58,808 nucleotides of DNA from Prochlorococcus sp. AG-355-B23 (GCA_003280935.1 QCDJ01000008.1:1-58808), one strand, 5' to 3'; shown: positions 48,331 through 58,787, counted from the stretch's first letter. Made by a program: numbers and translations. Notes: generated by a model from the sequence alone, not told the origin.

Positions 48331-49038
48331 TTGAAATTACCTAAAGAAATTTTATTAAGTGAATTATTAAATTATAGTGTTAAGGGTAATATGGTCCTTA
48401 ATTACGGAAATGGTGAAAATGTTTGGATGCATCCTCCAGTTCACCGGATTCTAGGATGGTACTCTCGTCCTTCAAATTTTGATTTAAAAAGAAATGTTTG
48501 GCGATTAAATCAAATTACTCAAATAATAGATAATGAAATTTATGTCAAAGGCGATCCAGCTATTTCGGATTTAGCAACTTTAAATAGGTTCCCAACTCTA
48601 ATAGAAGCTAATCTTATAAATATAAATGGATCAAAAATAGGATTCATTGCAGATTTTTTATTTGAAATGAAAACGGGAAAAATTAAATATTACTTAGTTT
48701 CTAGATCTAATCCTAAGATTCCAGGTTCTAGTAGATGGAAATTAACTATTGATAATATCAATGACCAACAACCGGGATTGGTATTTTGTGAAAGTAACTC
48801 TTTAGATGATTTACCTTTAATAAAATCAAGTATTAAAAATGAATTTATGCAAAAAGGGAAAAAAATTTTTGATAGATTTGATGATATGAAAAATATTGCT
48901 TCTAATAGATTAGAGGAATGGCTTGAAGAAGATGAAGATATTAGCCAAAACTTAGATTTTAAACAAAAAAGTTTTTATAATAATGACAAAACAGTTATAC
49001 CGTCTAGTGAAAAAAAAGAAGATGACCCTTGGATATAA
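48331..49038 (+). CDS. PRC-barrel domain protein
   Basis: The 235-residue product starts with TTG one base after the dnaN stop. It appears to have two PRC-barrel-like units, around residues 5-85 (SELLNYSVKGNMVLNYGNG) and 87-150 (RFPTLIEANLININGSKIGFIADFLFE). A charged tail (EEWLEEDEDISQN, KKEDDPWI) follows. PRC barrels are found in RimM and photosynthetic reaction-centre H subunits; the role here is unknown. Conserved placement between dnaN and purL is recalled from Prochlorococcus genomes. Confidence 0.8.
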   Translation: MKLPKEILLSELLNYSVKGNMVLNYGNGENVWMHPPVHRILGWYSRPSNFDLKRNVWRLNQITQIIDNEIYVKGDPAISDLATLNRFPTLIEANLININGSKIGFIADFLFEMKTGKIKYYLVSRSNPKIPGSSRWKLTIDNINDQQPGLVFCESNSLDDLPLIKSSIKNEFMQKGKKIFDRFDDMKNIASNRLEEWLEEDEDISQNLDFKQKSFYNNDKTVIPSSEKKEDDPWI

Positions 49039-49041
49039 ATA

Positions 49042-51381
49042 ATGATAAATCAAGAAAATAATGATCTATATGATCTTAATGAAGCACTACAAGTTGAAAA
49101 TTTAACACTTAAAGATTACGAAGAAATTTGCAAAAGATTAAAGAGAAAACCTAACAGAACGGAATTAGGTATGTTTGGCGTTATGTGGTCAGAACATTGT
49201 TGTTATAGAAATTCAAAACCTTTACTATCTAAGTTTCCCACTAAAGGTAAAAATGTTTTAGTTGGACCTGGAGAAAATGCTGGCGTTATTGATGTTGGAA
49301 ATAATCAAAAACTTGTTTTTAAAATAGAAAGTCATAATCATCCTTCTGCTATTGAACCTTTTCAAGGAGCAGCAACAGGTGTAGGAGGAATTTTAAGAGA
49401 TATATTCACAATGGGTGCTAGGCCAATCGCAGTTTTGAATTCATTGAGATTCGGCAACCTTGATAAATCATCAAATGTTGATTTACTACGAGGAGTTGTA
49501 TCCGGTATTTCACATTATGGGAATTGCGTAGGTGTGCCGACTGTTGGGGGTGAAATTGACTTCGATGATAGTTACTCTGGAAATCCTCTAGTGAATGTTA
49601 TGGCTTTAGGACTTTTAGAGACTGAGGAAATCGTTTGTTCTGGAGCTAAAAATGTAGGATCACCAGTGTTATATGTTGGCAATACAACTGGCAGAGATGG
49701 TGTTGGTGGTGCTAGTTTTGCTAGTTCAGAATTAACTACAACTTCATTGGATGATAGACCTGCTGTTCAGGTAGGTGATCCATTTGTTGAGAAAAGTCTT
49801 ATTGAAGCTTGTTTGGATGCTTTTAAGACAGGGGATGTAATTGCAGCTCAAGATATGGGTGCTGCAGGTTTAACATGCAGTAGCGCAGAAATGGCCGCAA
49901 ATGGAAATTTAGGGATATCTATCGATTTAGATTTGGTCCCTTCTCGAGAAGATGATATGTCTTCATACCAGTATTTATTATCTGAATCGCAAGAAAGAAT
50001 GTTATTTGTCGTTAAAGAAGAAAAAATTAATGATCTTATTGAAAAATTTAATAAATGGGGATTATATGCCAGTGTTATTGGTGAAGTGATAGAAACTAAT
50101 GAAGTAATTATTTCTCATAAAGGTAAAATTGTGGCCCAAATACCTACTTCTGCCTTATCTGATGATACTCCTGTCAATTTTCACAATGTGATTAATAACC
50201 CACCAGATGATCTTTTAAATAAATGGAAATGGAAAGAAAATGATTTACCAGAAATTCATGAGCAAAAAATATTCTCATTGAAGGAAAATAAGAATTTTTC
50301 TTTTTCAGAAATCATTTTAAAACTACTCTCTAATCCATCAATAGCTTCTAAACGATGGATTTATAAACAATATGATTCTCAAGTTCAGGCAAATACAGTT
50401 TTTAAACCTGGAAAATCAGATGCAGCCGTAGTAAGACTAAGAGAACAAAATAAAAAAAATAAAAGTAAAGTATTTTCTGGTGTCGCTGCTTCAGTTGATT
50501 GCAATAGTAGATGGGTTGCGCTTGATCCTTTTAGAGGATCTATCGCTGCGGTTGCAGAGTCCGCTAGAAATGTTAGTTGTGTTGGTGCTGAACCAGTAGC
50601 AATTACAAATAATTTAAATTTTTCTTCCCCTGAGAATGAAATAGGATATTGGCAACTTTCATCTTCATGTAATGGAATTGCTGAAGCCTGTAAAGCTTTA
50701 GAAACTCCTGTAACAGGCGGGAATGTATCTTTATATAATGAATCAAAAAATAAAGATAATCATATTACTCCTATCAATCCTACACCTGTTATTGGAATGA
50801 TTGGGAAGATAGATAATGTCGAAAAAGCTATAAGTAGTGAATGGAAAAATATTGAAGATGAAATCTGGTTAATTGGTTCTTCCAAATCAGAAATAAAAAT
50901 TGCAGCTAGTTCTTATCTGGAATATTTTCATGGAGAAATTACAGGTCGGCCTCCAAAAATAGATTTGTTGGATGAAAAGTTTTGCCAGAGTTTTTTAAGA
51001 AATGCGATTTTAAATAGTCTTGTAGTTTCTTCGCACGATATCAGCGATGGAGGTTTAGCTATAGCTTTAGCAGAGTCTTGCATTTTGTCCTCAAGGGGTG
51101 CAACTATAGAATTAGAGAAAGATATAAATAGATTTGATAATTTATTGTTTGCTGAAGGGGGGTCAAGAATTATTTTTTCAATTAGTAAAATGAAGCAAAA
51201 TGAATGGTTTAACTATTTAAAACAAAAACAAATAAATTTCCCATCAAGTGTTTTTGTAAAAAAAATAGGATACGTTTCTAGTGACACGCTGAAGATAAAA
51301 ATCAACGAAAAAAATATTTGCAATATTAGGGTTGAGGAATTAACCGAAAAATTTAATAATAGTATTTCAGGTTACTTTTAA
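49042..51381 (+). CDS. purL: Phosphoribosylformylglycinamidine synthase subunit PurL
   Basis: The 779-residue protein is the ATP-dependent synthetase subunit of the small PurLQS complex, which adds nitrogen to FGAR in purine synthesis. MFGVMWSEHCCYRNSKPLL near residue 44, GVGGILRDIFTMGARPIA near 113, and QDMGAAGLTCSSAEMAANG near 270 are conserved. The two AIRS-type halves repeat. The glutaminase PurQ and PurS are not in this window. It sits 3 bp after the PRC-barrel gene and 47 bp before purF. Confidence 0.96.
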   Translation: MINQENNDLYDLNEALQVENLTLKDYEEICKRLKRKPNRTELGMFGVMWSEHCCYRNSKPLLSKFPTKGKNVLVGPGENAGVIDVGNNQKLVFKIESHNHPSAIEPFQGAATGVGGILRDIFTMGARPIAVLNSLRFGNLDKSSNVDLLRGVVSGISHYGNCVGVPTVGGEIDFDDSYSGNPLVNVMALGLLETEEIVCSGAKNVGSPVLYVGNTTGRDGVGGASFASSELTTTSLDDRPAVQVGDPFVEKSLIEACLDAFKTGDVIAAQDMGAAGLTCSSAEMAANGNLGISIDLDLVPSREDDMSSYQYLLSESQERMLFVVKEEKINDLIEKFNKWGLYASVIGEVIETNEVIISHKGKIVAQIPTSALSDDTPVNFHNVINNPPDDLLNKWKWKENDLPEIHEQKIFSLKENKNFSFSEIILKLLSNPSIASKRWIYKQYDSQVQANTVFKPGKSDAAVVRLREQNKKNKSKVFSGVAASVDCNSRWVALDPFRGSIAAVAESARNVSCVGAEPVAITNNLNFSSPENEIGYWQLSSSCNGIAEACKALETPVTGGNVSLYNESKNKDNHITPINPTPVIGMIGKIDNVEKAISSEWKNIEDEIWLIGSSKSEIKIAASSYLEYFHGEITGRPPKIDLLDEKFCQSFLRNAILNSLVVSSHDISDGGLAIALAESCILSSRGATIELEKDINRFDNLLFAEGGSRIIFSISKMKQNEWFNYLKQKQINFPSSVFVKKIGYVSSDTLKIKINEKNICNIRVEELTEKFNNSISGYF

Positions 51382-51428
51382 ATATGAAAAATATTTTTCA
51401 ACTATTAATCATTTTAAGATATTAAGTT

Positions 51429-52889
51429 ATGTGCGGAATAGTTGGAATTGTTTCTTCAAATGATGTAAATCAACAAATTTACGATAGTCTTTTGCTTTTG
51501 CAGCATAGAGGTCAAGACTCAACAGGCATAGCAACAATGGAAAATACTGTTTTTCATATACATAAGGTTAAAGGTCAGGTTAATACAGCTTATAGAACTA
51601 GAGATATGAGGAATTTAATTGGCAAAATTGGATTGGGTCATGTTAGGTATGCAACAAAGGGATCAGCAGAAAGTGTAGAAGAAGCACAGCCTTTTTATGT
51701 TAATGCTCCTTATGGAATTGTTTTGATACATAATGGAAATTTGACTAATACCAGAGATTTAGAAAAACAGTTATTTAATGTCGACAAGCGGCATACAAAT
51801 TCTTCAAGTGATACTGAAATGTTGTTAAATGTATTTGCGACAGAATTACAAGAACAAATTAATAATCAAGAATTAGAACCTAATATTATTTTTAATGCGG
51901 TCAAATCTTTACATAAAAGAATTCAGGGGTCATATGCTTCAATTGCGTTAATTTCAGGACATGGTTTATTAGCATTTAGAGATCCTTTTGGTATTAGACC
52001 TTTAGTCATAGGGAAAAGAATTTCATTAACCACAAAAAAAGAAGAATGGATGGTTGCAAGCGAATCTTTAGTACTTGAGAATAATGATTATGAAGTAGTG
52101 AGAGATGTAGATCCAGGAGAAGCTGTTTTTATAAATCTTGATGGGGAGTTTTTCTCTAAGCAATGTTCTGAAAATCCAGTGTTATTTCCCTGTGCTTTTG
52201 AATATGTTTACTTAGCTAGGCCAGATTCAATTATGAATGGAATTTCAGTCTATAAAGCTCGTTTAAAAATGGGAGATTATTTAGCAGAAACAATAAAACA
52301 AACCATCAATTCTGGAGATATTGATGTAGTTATGCCTATTCCTGATTCCTCACGACCCGCGGCAATGCAAGTTGCAAGACAGTTAGGGATAGAATATAGG
52401 GAAGGTTTTTTTAAAAATAGATATGTTGGCAGAACATTTATAATGCCTGGTCAGCAGAAACGTAAGAAATCTGTAAGGCAAAAATTAAATGCCATGAGTG
52501 CAGAGTTTAAAAATAAAAATGTATTAATTGTTGATGACTCGATAGTAAGAGGTACTACTTCAAAAGAAATTGTCCAGATGGCTAAAGATGCAGGAGCAAA
52601 TAAAGTTTTTTTTACATCAGCAGCTCCTCCTGTTCGTTATCCTCACGTTTATGGAATTAATATGCCTAAAAGAGATGAATTAATAGCTCACAATAGGACA
52701 ATAAGTGAAATCGCCGATAAACTTGAAATTGATAACCTTGTGTATCAAAGTGTTGAAAGTTTGCGTAAATCTATAATTGGTGATTCTCTAATTAAAGGTT
52801 TAGAGATGAGTTGTTTTACTGGTGATTATGTAACTGGAACAGTAAATCAAGAATACTTAAATTGGGTTGAAAATGAATATAAATCTTAG
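51429..52889 (+). CDS. purF: Amidophosphoribosyltransferase
   Basis: The 486-residue enzyme catalyses the first committed purine step, PRPP to phosphoribosylamine. The nucleophile Cys follows the initiator Met ([10 protein letters not shown]), with no propeptide. The N-terminal nucleophile glutaminase domain carries [14 protein letters not shown] and [11 protein letters not shown]. The C-terminal phosphoribosyltransferase carries [18 protein letters not shown] near residue 365, and [17 protein letters not shown] is the PRPP loop. Its 3' end overlaps the convergent gyrA-like gene by 4 bp. Confidence 0.97.
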   Translation: MCGIVGIVSSNDVNQQIYDSLLLLQHRGQDSTGIATMENTVFHIHKVKGQVNTAYRTRDMRNLIGKIGLGHVRYATKGSAESVEEAQPFYVNAPYGIVLIHNGNLTNTRDLEKQLFNVDKRHTNSSSDTEMLLNVFATELQEQINNQELEPNIIFNAVKSLHKRIQGSYASIALISGHGLLAFRDPFGIRPLVIGKRISLTTKKEEWMVASESLVLENNDYEVVRDVDPGEAVFINLDGEFFSKQCSENPVLFPCAFEYVYLARPDSIMNGISVYKARLKMGDYLAETIKQTINSGDIDVVMPIPDSSRPAAMQVARQLGIEYREGFFKNRYVGRTFIMPGQQKRKKSVRQKLNAMSAEFKNKNVLIVDDSIVRGTTSKEIVQMAKDAGANKVFFTSAAPPVRYPHVYGINMPKRDELIAHNRTISEIADKLEIDNLVYQSVESLRKSIIGDSLIKGLEMSCFTGDYVTGTVNQEYLNWVENEYKS

Positions 52890-55327
52890 TCAAGAAAGTT
52901 TTCAAGTCGGAAACAATTTTCAAGGTATTCATCATTATCTAATTTTAAAAAATCAATTAAAAAGTTTGATTTATTAGATTTGAAATTTAATTTATTTAGG
53001 TCTAATCTTGCAGATTTATTTTTATTAGTTTCAATATCAATGTAATGGTTACTTGCCATTATTTTGAGGAAGTAATCGTTTTTAAGTTGGGTTTTTTCAT
53101 TCAAATATCCCAAACTGTATTCATTTGAGCAGTAAATTTCATCACTATTTATGCAAAAGATTTTTCCTTGTTTAGATATTAAAAAAATATTTTCTCCATC
53201 ATTAAATGTACAACAAGAAACGATTTTTTCAGATGGTAAAAGTTTTGCAATGATTAATCCTTGGGATTGTTTAGAAGTTGGCGTTAAAAATTTATTTGAT
53301 AAATTAAATTTAAAAATTCTTCCTATTGAGGTTAATATTATTAAATCTTTCCTTTCATTAGAAATAAAAGAATCAATTGTTTTTAAATTATTTTTTAATT
53401 TTGTAATAGTGAAAGATCTATTGCTTTTAATCATATCTTCATCAAATAAAACTTTTTTAAATCTTCCATCTGAATTTAATATGCATAAATAATTTGTAAT
53501 GTCTTTTTTAATTGAGTGAAAATTTATTATTTCACTAGGATGAATATTTCCAAGAATTTTATTATCTAATTTATAGTCTTTATTAATATTTGATTCCCAA
53601 TCAATGTTAAATACTTTTCCTGTATTTGTTATTCCAATTAATTTTATATTTTTTTCAATATTACCTATAAATTTTTGAATATTTTTATTATCTATAATTT
53701 TATTTACAACCTCAAATGATTTCTTGTAATTACCTAAAATCATCTTTTTTAAATAAAGTCTATTGTCTATATACATTTTTGTTTTTTTATTTATAAAATC
53801 TTCTAATATCTGATTATTAAGCGTTTCTAATTCTTGATTTTGATTTATATTTTTAATTATTTTTGTTTTACGTATAACATTATATTTTTTCTTTAATATT
53901 AATAATTCTTCTATAAGTAATTCAAGTAATAATTCTCTTTCGTTCAACAATTTTTGAAAATAATTCTTTTTTTCTTCTAAATTTTTTATATCGTTATCAA
54001 TTTGATTTTTTTCTAGATTTGTTAATTTTTTTAGTGGCATATCCAAAACTGAATTTGCCTGTTTTTCACTTAAGAAAAAATTTTCAACTAATTTTGATCT
54101 AGCTTGCGTAGAATTTTCTGATTCTTCTATAATTTCGATAACTTTGTTTATGTTTTTTGTAGCTTTAGATAAACCTTCTGATATCTCTAGTTTATCAAGT
54201 GTGTTTTTGAGAAAATAAAAAGTTCTTTTTCTAATTGTTTCTTCTCTAAATTCAAGAAAATAGTAGAGATATTTTTTCAGATTTAGTTGTACAGGTTTGC
54301 CTTTAATTAAAGCTAAGAATATTGCGCCAAAGTTTGTTTGGAGAGTTGTTTTTTTATATAAATTAGAAATAACAAGTTCAGAATTAGAATCTTTTTTTAG
54401 CTCTATTACAATTCTCATTCCATCTCTATCGCTCTCATCCCTAATATCAGAGATCCCATGAATTTTTCCTGAATTAACAAGTTCTGCGAGTTTTTCAATC
54501 CATCCTGCTTTATTAATTTGGTAAGGCAGTTCCGTAATGATTAGAGCATTTCTTTTATGTTTCCCTTTGCCTAAATTTACTTCCTCAGTATTTATTACTC
54601 CTCTAATGGTTAAAGATCCTTTTCCTGTTTCATAAAGTTCCTCTATTGCTGGACCATAAATTAACTCTCCGCCTGTTGGAAAATCTGGCCCTTTGATAAT
54701 GTTAGAAAGTTTTTTACAATTTATATCTTTATTTTTTACTAAAGCAACTAAACCATCTACAATTTCGCCTAAGTTGTGAGGGGGTATGTTTGTTGCCATG
54801 CCTACAGCAATACCGGATGAGCCGTTCAATAATAAAAATGGAAGCTGAGCCGGAAGAACATCTGGTTCTTTTTGAGAACCGTCAAAGTTATTTGAAAAGC
54901 TTACTGTTTCTGATCCAATTTCTTCAAGAAATCCTTTATGAGCTATCGGAGCTAATCTTGTTTCAGTATATCTCATAGCTGCTGGCGGATCATTATCCAC
55001 AGATCCAAAATTTCCATGGCCGTCAAGAGTAGGATATTTAGTAGAAAAATCTTGTACTAGCCTTACCAATGCATCATATACTGCTTGATCTCCATGAGGG
55101 TGGTACTTGCCAAGTACATCTCCAACAACTCTTGCACACTTTCTAAATGGTTTATCAGGTGTTAAGCCTAATTCGTACATCGCAAAAAGTATTCTTCTTT
55201 GTACAGGCTTAAGACCGTCTCTTGCATCGGGTAGAGCACGTCCAACTATTACGCTCATTGCATACTCTAAATAAGAACGTTGCATTTCTTCTTGAAGAGA
55301 TATAGAAGTGAAGTTTTTCTTATCCAT
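52886..55327 (-). CDS. DNA gyrase/topoisomerase IV subunit A-like protein
   Basis: The 813-residue protein has the type IIA topoisomerase A-subunit core. [25 protein letters not shown] spans the start (seen at 18-42), [16 protein letters not shown] is near 75-89 and the catalytic tyrosine is in AAMRYTE (Tyr120). The C-terminal pinwheel lacks the GyrA box (QRRGGKG-type); in its place is [21 protein letters not shown]. Residues about 500-800 are unusually Asn/Lys/Ile-rich. Known cyanobacteria carry a second A-subunit paralogue of this type, so ParC-like decatenation is likely but unproven. Confidence 0.88.
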   Translation of the reverse strand: MDKKNFTSISLQEEMQRSYLEYAMSVIVGRALPDARDGLKPVQRRILFAMYELGLTPDKPFRKCARVVGDVLGKYHPHGDQAVYDALVRLVQDFSTKYPTLDGHGNFGSVDNDPPAAMRYTETRLAPIAHKGFLEEIGSETVSFSNNFDGSQKEPDVLPAQLPFLLLNGSSGIAVGMATNIPPHNLGEIVDGLVALVKNKDINCKKLSNIIKGPDFPTGGELIYGPAIEELYETGKGSLTIRGVINTEEVNLGKGKHKRNALIITELPYQINKAGWIEKLAELVNSGKIHGISDIRDESDRDGMRIVIELKKDSNSELVISNLYKKTTLQTNFGAIFLALIKGKPVQLNLKKYLYYFLEFREETIRKRTFYFLKNTLDKLEISEGLSKATKNINKVIEIIEESENSTQARSKLVENFFLSEKQANSVLDMPLKKLTNLEKNQIDNDIKNLEEKKNYFQKLLNERELLLELLIEELLILKKKYNVIRKTKIIKNINQNQELETLNNQILEDFINKKTKMYIDNRLYLKKMILGNYKKSFEVVNKIIDNKNIQKFIGNIEKNIKLIGITNTGKVFNIDWESNINKDYKLDNKILGNIHPSEIINFHSIKKDITNYLCILNSDGRFKKVLFDEDMIKSNRSFTITKLKNNLKTIDSFISNERKDLIILTSIGRIFKFNLSNKFLTPTSKQSQGLIIAKLLPSEKIVSCCTFNDGENIFLISKQGKIFCINSDEIYCSNEYSLGYLNEKTQLKNDYFLKIMASNHYIDIETNKNKSARLDLNKLNFKSNKSNFLIDFLKLDNDEYLENCFRLENFLD

Positions 55328-55404
55328 TAGAGCGCAAAATTGAAAAACTATTTATTTACTAAATTAAGACTAATAGGTAAAAAAATATTTACCAGTATTG
55401 AAAA

Positions 55405-56268
55405 TTAAGATGATTGAATTATTTTAGATTTTGCTATTATTATATTTTTTTTAAGCTCTTCATTTTGTAAAAGAAGTTCTGTAGAAGCTTGTAATTTTTC
55501 TCCCCATAACTGTTCTGTTCTATATTCATAATTGACATATTTGGGATCTATAGCCAAAGCTTTTTTTGCTAGCTCAATTGCTAATTTTGTATTATTAATC
55601 CTTAAACATGAGGCTAGTCCCAGTAATGGTTCAGCATTTTCTTCAATTGAGATTGCACTTTCAAAAAATTTAATTGATAGATTTATATTGTTTTTTTCGA
55701 AATAAGCTAAACCTTTATTATTGATTGCTTGCCAGAAATCAGGTTTAATTTTTATAGATTTATTAAATAATTTAATAGCTCCTAAGTAATTTTTTTCCAT
55801 TAATAAAATATTTCCTAGTTGAAAAATAGCCTTGTGGTTATTAGGTTCTATTTTTATTCCTTTTTCTAAAGCAGTCTTAGCCTTTTTTTGTTGTGAAATT
55901 TTTAAATAAATATTACTTTTAGCAAAATATATTTCGCTAATATTTGAATTGATCTGTTCTGCTTTATTTAGAGTTTTTAATGCCTTTTTGTATTGTTTAT
56001 TAGCTATTTGTGCTTCAGCTAAAATTAACCATAGCTTTTCATCTTTTGCATTTATTTTTATAGCTAATTTGGCTAAGTTAAGACTGTCTTTATATTGTCC
56101 AAAATAAAGTAGTTGATATGCATTTTTGCCAATATATATACCTTGCTTTTGTAAATTTTTTATTGTCGGTAAATAATAATAGGGAACTATTGCTTGAACT
56201 TTTTGTATTTGAATGAAGTAAAAACTGATCAAGAAGAACCAGATTATTTGTGTTAAAAACTTTTTCAT
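55405..56268 (-). CDS. Secreted TPR-repeat protein
   Basis: The 287-residue product has an N-terminal hydrophobic segment (about residues 4-25, ending QAIV) that looks like a signal peptide or anchor. From about 35 to 250 it consists of tandem tetratricopeptide-like helices, with units such as KLWLILAEAQIANKQYKKALKTL, EIYFAKSNIYLKISQQKKAKTAL, and AIFQLGNILLMEKNYLGAIKLF (each shown in part). TPR proteins are scaffolds; the partner is unknown. It overlaps the upstream queG by 4 bp on the same strand. Confidence 0.85.
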   Translation of the reverse strand: MKKFLTQIIWFFLISFYFIQIQKVQAIVPYYYLPTIKNLQKQGIYIGKNAYQLLYFGQYKDSLNLAKLAIKINAKDEKLWLILAEAQIANKQYKKALKTLNKAEQINSNISEIYFAKSNIYLKISQQKKAKTALEKGIKIEPNNHKAIFQLGNILLMEKNYLGAIKLFNKSIKIKPDFWQAINNKGLAYFEKNNINLSIKFFESAISIEENAEPLLGLASCLRINNTKLAIELAKKALAIDPKYVNYEYRTEQLWGEKLQASTELLLQNEELKKNIIIAKSKIIQSS

Positions 56269-57221
56269 ATTTTAATTTTTTTATTATTTAGATTTGCTTG
56301 TATGTTTCTTTTCCACATCCATGGTTTAATTCTTTTTAATGTAGTTCCTTGAAGATTTCTTTTCCAAGTTTCATCATCCCAATTTAGCGATTCAATATTA
56401 AGATTTTTAATCCATTCTTTCGGTGTAGTTTCAAAATTATCGTTGTATGGCACTGATTTATTCCAAGGGCATACATCTTGACAAATATCACATCCCGCAA
56501 CCCATCCGTTTAAATTTCTTTCTATTTTCTTTGGAATAGTTTTATCTCTGTTCTCTATTGTGTGATATGCAATGCATAGATCTGACTTTATTACAAAGGG
56601 TTCTACTATTGCCTTTGTGGGACAATTTTGAATACAAATATCACATTTTCCGCAAAGTGATTGATGAGGCTTATCTGGCATTAAATCTTTTGTAAGCACC
56701 ATAAAACCTAAAGTAAACCAAGAACCATTTTTTTTGTTTATTAAATTACTATTTTTACCTATCCAACCAATCCCTGACTCTTCTGCCCATGCTTTTTCAA
56801 GAAGTGGAGAGGTATCAACACATATTTTCCATTTGCAATCAGGGATTTCTTGATTGATCCAGTAACCAATATTTTTTAATTTTTTGTGAATCACTTTATG
56901 ATAATCCTCTCCTTGGCTAAATTTAGCGACCTTAAGGAAATTATTGTTTTTGTTTTCTGAATTTATGTAAGTAAATCCAACGCTTAAAACACTTTTTGCA
57001 TCTTCAAAAAGTGAGCCTATATTTTTTCTTTTTTCTGCTTCCATCCATTTCATTTCAGCATGATAGTTACTTGATAACCATCTTTCTAATGCATTGGTTC
57101 TTAATTTTACGCGCGAACTTCCAGGTACTGAAGCTATTCCGGCAACTGTAAAACCTTCAAAAATAGCTCTTTCTTTTAATTTTTTACTTATTTCTTTTTT
57201 GTTTTGAATCGTATCAATCAT
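56265..57221 (-). CDS. queG: Epoxyqueuosine reductase
   Basis: The 318-residue iron-sulfur and cobalamin enzyme reduces epoxyqueuosine to queuosine in tRNA. Two [4Fe-4S] sites are visible: Cys190-x2-Cys193-x2-Cys196-x3-Cys200-Pro, and Cys244-x2-Cys247-x3-Cys251-Pro, plus Cys216. A catalytic-type Asp sits in CVDTSPLLEKAWAEESGIGW near 136. It lacks the C-terminal HEAT repeats of longer homologues. It pairs functionally with queE and queC at 13.9-15.2 kb. The start codon overlap with the TPR gene is 4 bp at its 3' end. Confidence 0.93.
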   Translation of the reverse strand: MIDTIQNKKEISKKLKERAIFEGFTVAGIASVPGSSRVKLRTNALERWLSSNYHAEMKWMEAEKRKNIGSLFEDAKSVLSVGFTYINSENKNNNFLKVAKFSQGEDYHKVIHKKLKNIGYWINQEIPDCKWKICVDTSPLLEKAWAEESGIGWIGKNSNLINKKNGSWFTLGFMVLTKDLMPDKPHQSLCGKCDICIQNCPTKAIVEPFVIKSDLCIAYHTIENRDKTIPKKIERNLNGWVAGCDICQDVCPWNKSVPYNDNFETTPKEWIKNLNIESLNWDDETWKRNLQGTTLKRIKPWMWKRNIQANLNNKKIKI

Positions 57222-57312
57222 TTCTTTTTTTGTATAGCATTTCTTTGAAAAGTTCTTTTTCAGAATAAACTTATAAATAAAATAGATATATTTAAGAAAA
57301 ATATATCCTAAC

Positions 57313-57356
57313 TTAGTAAAAACAGTTAAATTATTAGTAAAGTTAATATAGTTAAA
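57313..57356 (+). repeat. Repeated TTAGTAAA and AGTTAA motifs upstream of the DUF502 gene
   Basis: TTAGTAAA occurs at 57313-57320 and 57334-57341. AGTTAA occurs at 57324, 57341 and 57350. The pairs lie in the last part of the 143-bp divergent spacer between queG and the DUF502 gene, just before its TTG start. They may be operator half-sites or simply AT-rich drift. Confidence 0.3.
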
Positions 57357-57364
57357 ACGTTATT

Positions 57365-58099
57365 TTGGTTGAATCTAATCAAAATCAAGATTCCAATTTA
57401 GGATCTAGGCTTCAACAAGATCTCAAAAATGATCTTATTGCTGGGCTTTTAGTTGTAATACCCTTAGCAACAACAATCTGGCTCTCATCGCTAGTTAGTA
57501 AATTTGTTTTAACGTTAGTTACTTCAGTCCCAAAGCAACTAAATCCTTTTATTACTTTAAATCCTTTATTACAAGATTTAATTAATCTCACCTTAGGTTT
57601 AACTGTTCCTTTATTAGCTATTTTGCTTATAGGCTTAATGGCAAGAAATTTTGTAGGAAGATGGTTGTTAGAATTTGGAGAGGGTACTTTATCAAAAATT
57701 CCCGTAGCTGGAGCGGTTTATAAAACTCTTAAACAGTTGCTAGAAACTTTCTTAAGCAATAAATCTAATAGATTTAGACGAGTTGTTTTAGTCGAATATC
57801 CTCGTGAGGGACTATATAGTGTAGGCTTTGTAACTGGAGATGTAGGACCTTCTCTACAGCCAGAATTGGAAGAAAAGTTACTTAGTGTTTTTATCCCTAC
57901 AGCACCAAACCCAACTACTGGCTGGTATACACTCGTTCCTGAGTCTTCTGTTAAGGATTTGGATATTTCTGTTGAAGATGCTTTTAGAACAATAATTTCT
58001 GCTGGGATAGTTAATCCAGATGAGAAAAATACCACCACAAATCCAACATTTTCAAAATTGTTTTCTCAATTACGAGCTTCTACTAATACTTCTTCTTAA
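57365..58099 (+). CDS. DUF502 family membrane protein
   Basis: The 244-residue protein has two strong hydrophobic segments at about residues 22-50 (NDLIAGLLVVIPLATTIW) and 65-95 (LTLGLTVPLLAILLIGLMARN). They are followed by FGEGTLSKIPVAGAVYKTLKQL and a soluble region with PREGLYSVGFVTGD and PTAPNPTTGWYTLVP. This is the DUF502 pattern of bacteria and plants. The start is TTG at 57365. It is divergent from queG and 3 bp ahead of nusB. The function is unknown. Confidence 0.85.
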   Translation: MVESNQNQDSNLGSRLQQDLKNDLIAGLLVVIPLATTIWLSSLVSKFVLTLVTSVPKQLNPFITLNPLLQDLINLTLGLTVPLLAILLIGLMARNFVGRWLLEFGEGTLSKIPVAGAVYKTLKQLLETFLSNKSNRFRRVVLVEYPREGLYSVGFVTGDVGPSLQPELEEKLLSVFIPTAPNPTTGWYTLVPESSVKDLDISVEDAFRTIISAGIVNPDEKNTTTNPTFSKLFSQLRASTNTSS

Positions 58100-58102
58100 T
58101 TG

Positions 58103-58720
58103 ATGCATAATAGATCCCTCTCTAGAGAATTATCTTTAATTTCTCTTGGCCTTATAAAAGATAAAGGTGATTTTAAATTAAATAAATTTCAAATAGAAGA
58201 AATTTTTGAATCTGCTTTGGATTCTCTAATAAATCATTGCAGAGAGGAATTAGATAATTGCGAGTCAGAGTTAGAAAATGCTTCACAAAAAATATTAGAT
58301 AGTGAATTGCAAGAAGGTGTTGATTCCTCTTATTCAAATGTTCGAGATGAGTTAAAAAAATCTCTGACAAAAATTGAAACCGTAATGAATACACTCTCTG
58401 TCACTCTAGACTTTCCAAAATTAATTGTTTCTAGCGGTCAAATAGATATTAGAGAGGATGTAAATCAAAGGATTTGTAATATAATTAATAACCTTAAAAG
58501 TATTGATTCAGATATCGATCAAGTAATGGATGGTTGGAGATTAAAAAGATTACCAAGAATTGATAGGGATATTTTGCGGCTAGCTTACGTGGATATCAAT
58601 TTTTTGAACACACCTATTGCTGTTGCTTGTGATGAGGCTGTTAATTTAGCTAATAAATATAGTGATTTGCAAGGAAGAAAATTTATTAATGGAGTTTTAA
58701 GGAGATTACAAACAATTTAA
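58103..58720 (+). CDS. nusB: Transcription antitermination protein NusB
   Basis: The 205-residue protein starts at the ATG at 58103 (a TTG lies one codon upstream). The NusB fold is recognised by the C-terminal part: GWRLKRLPRIDRDILRLAYVD near residue 145, then TPIAVACDEAVNLANKYSD and the final GRKFINGVLRRL. The N-terminal half is longer and more diverged than E. coli NusB (139 residues), as in other marine cyanobacteria. NusB binds boxA RNA with NusE to prevent early termination in rRNA operons. Confidence 0.9.
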   Translation: MHNRSLSRELSLISLGLIKDKGDFKLNKFQIEEIFESALDSLINHCREELDNCESELENASQKILDSELQEGVDSSYSNVRDELKKSLTKIETVMNTLSVTLDFPKLIVSSGQIDIREDVNQRICNIINNLKSIDSDIDQVMDGWRLKRLPRIDRDILRLAYVDINFLNTPIAVACDEAVNLANKYSDLQGRKFINGVLRRLQTI

Positions 58721-58787
58721 TTGTCATAATTATTTGATATAAATAAATAGTATTTAGAAAAATTTTAATTACGAACTATAGATAATA

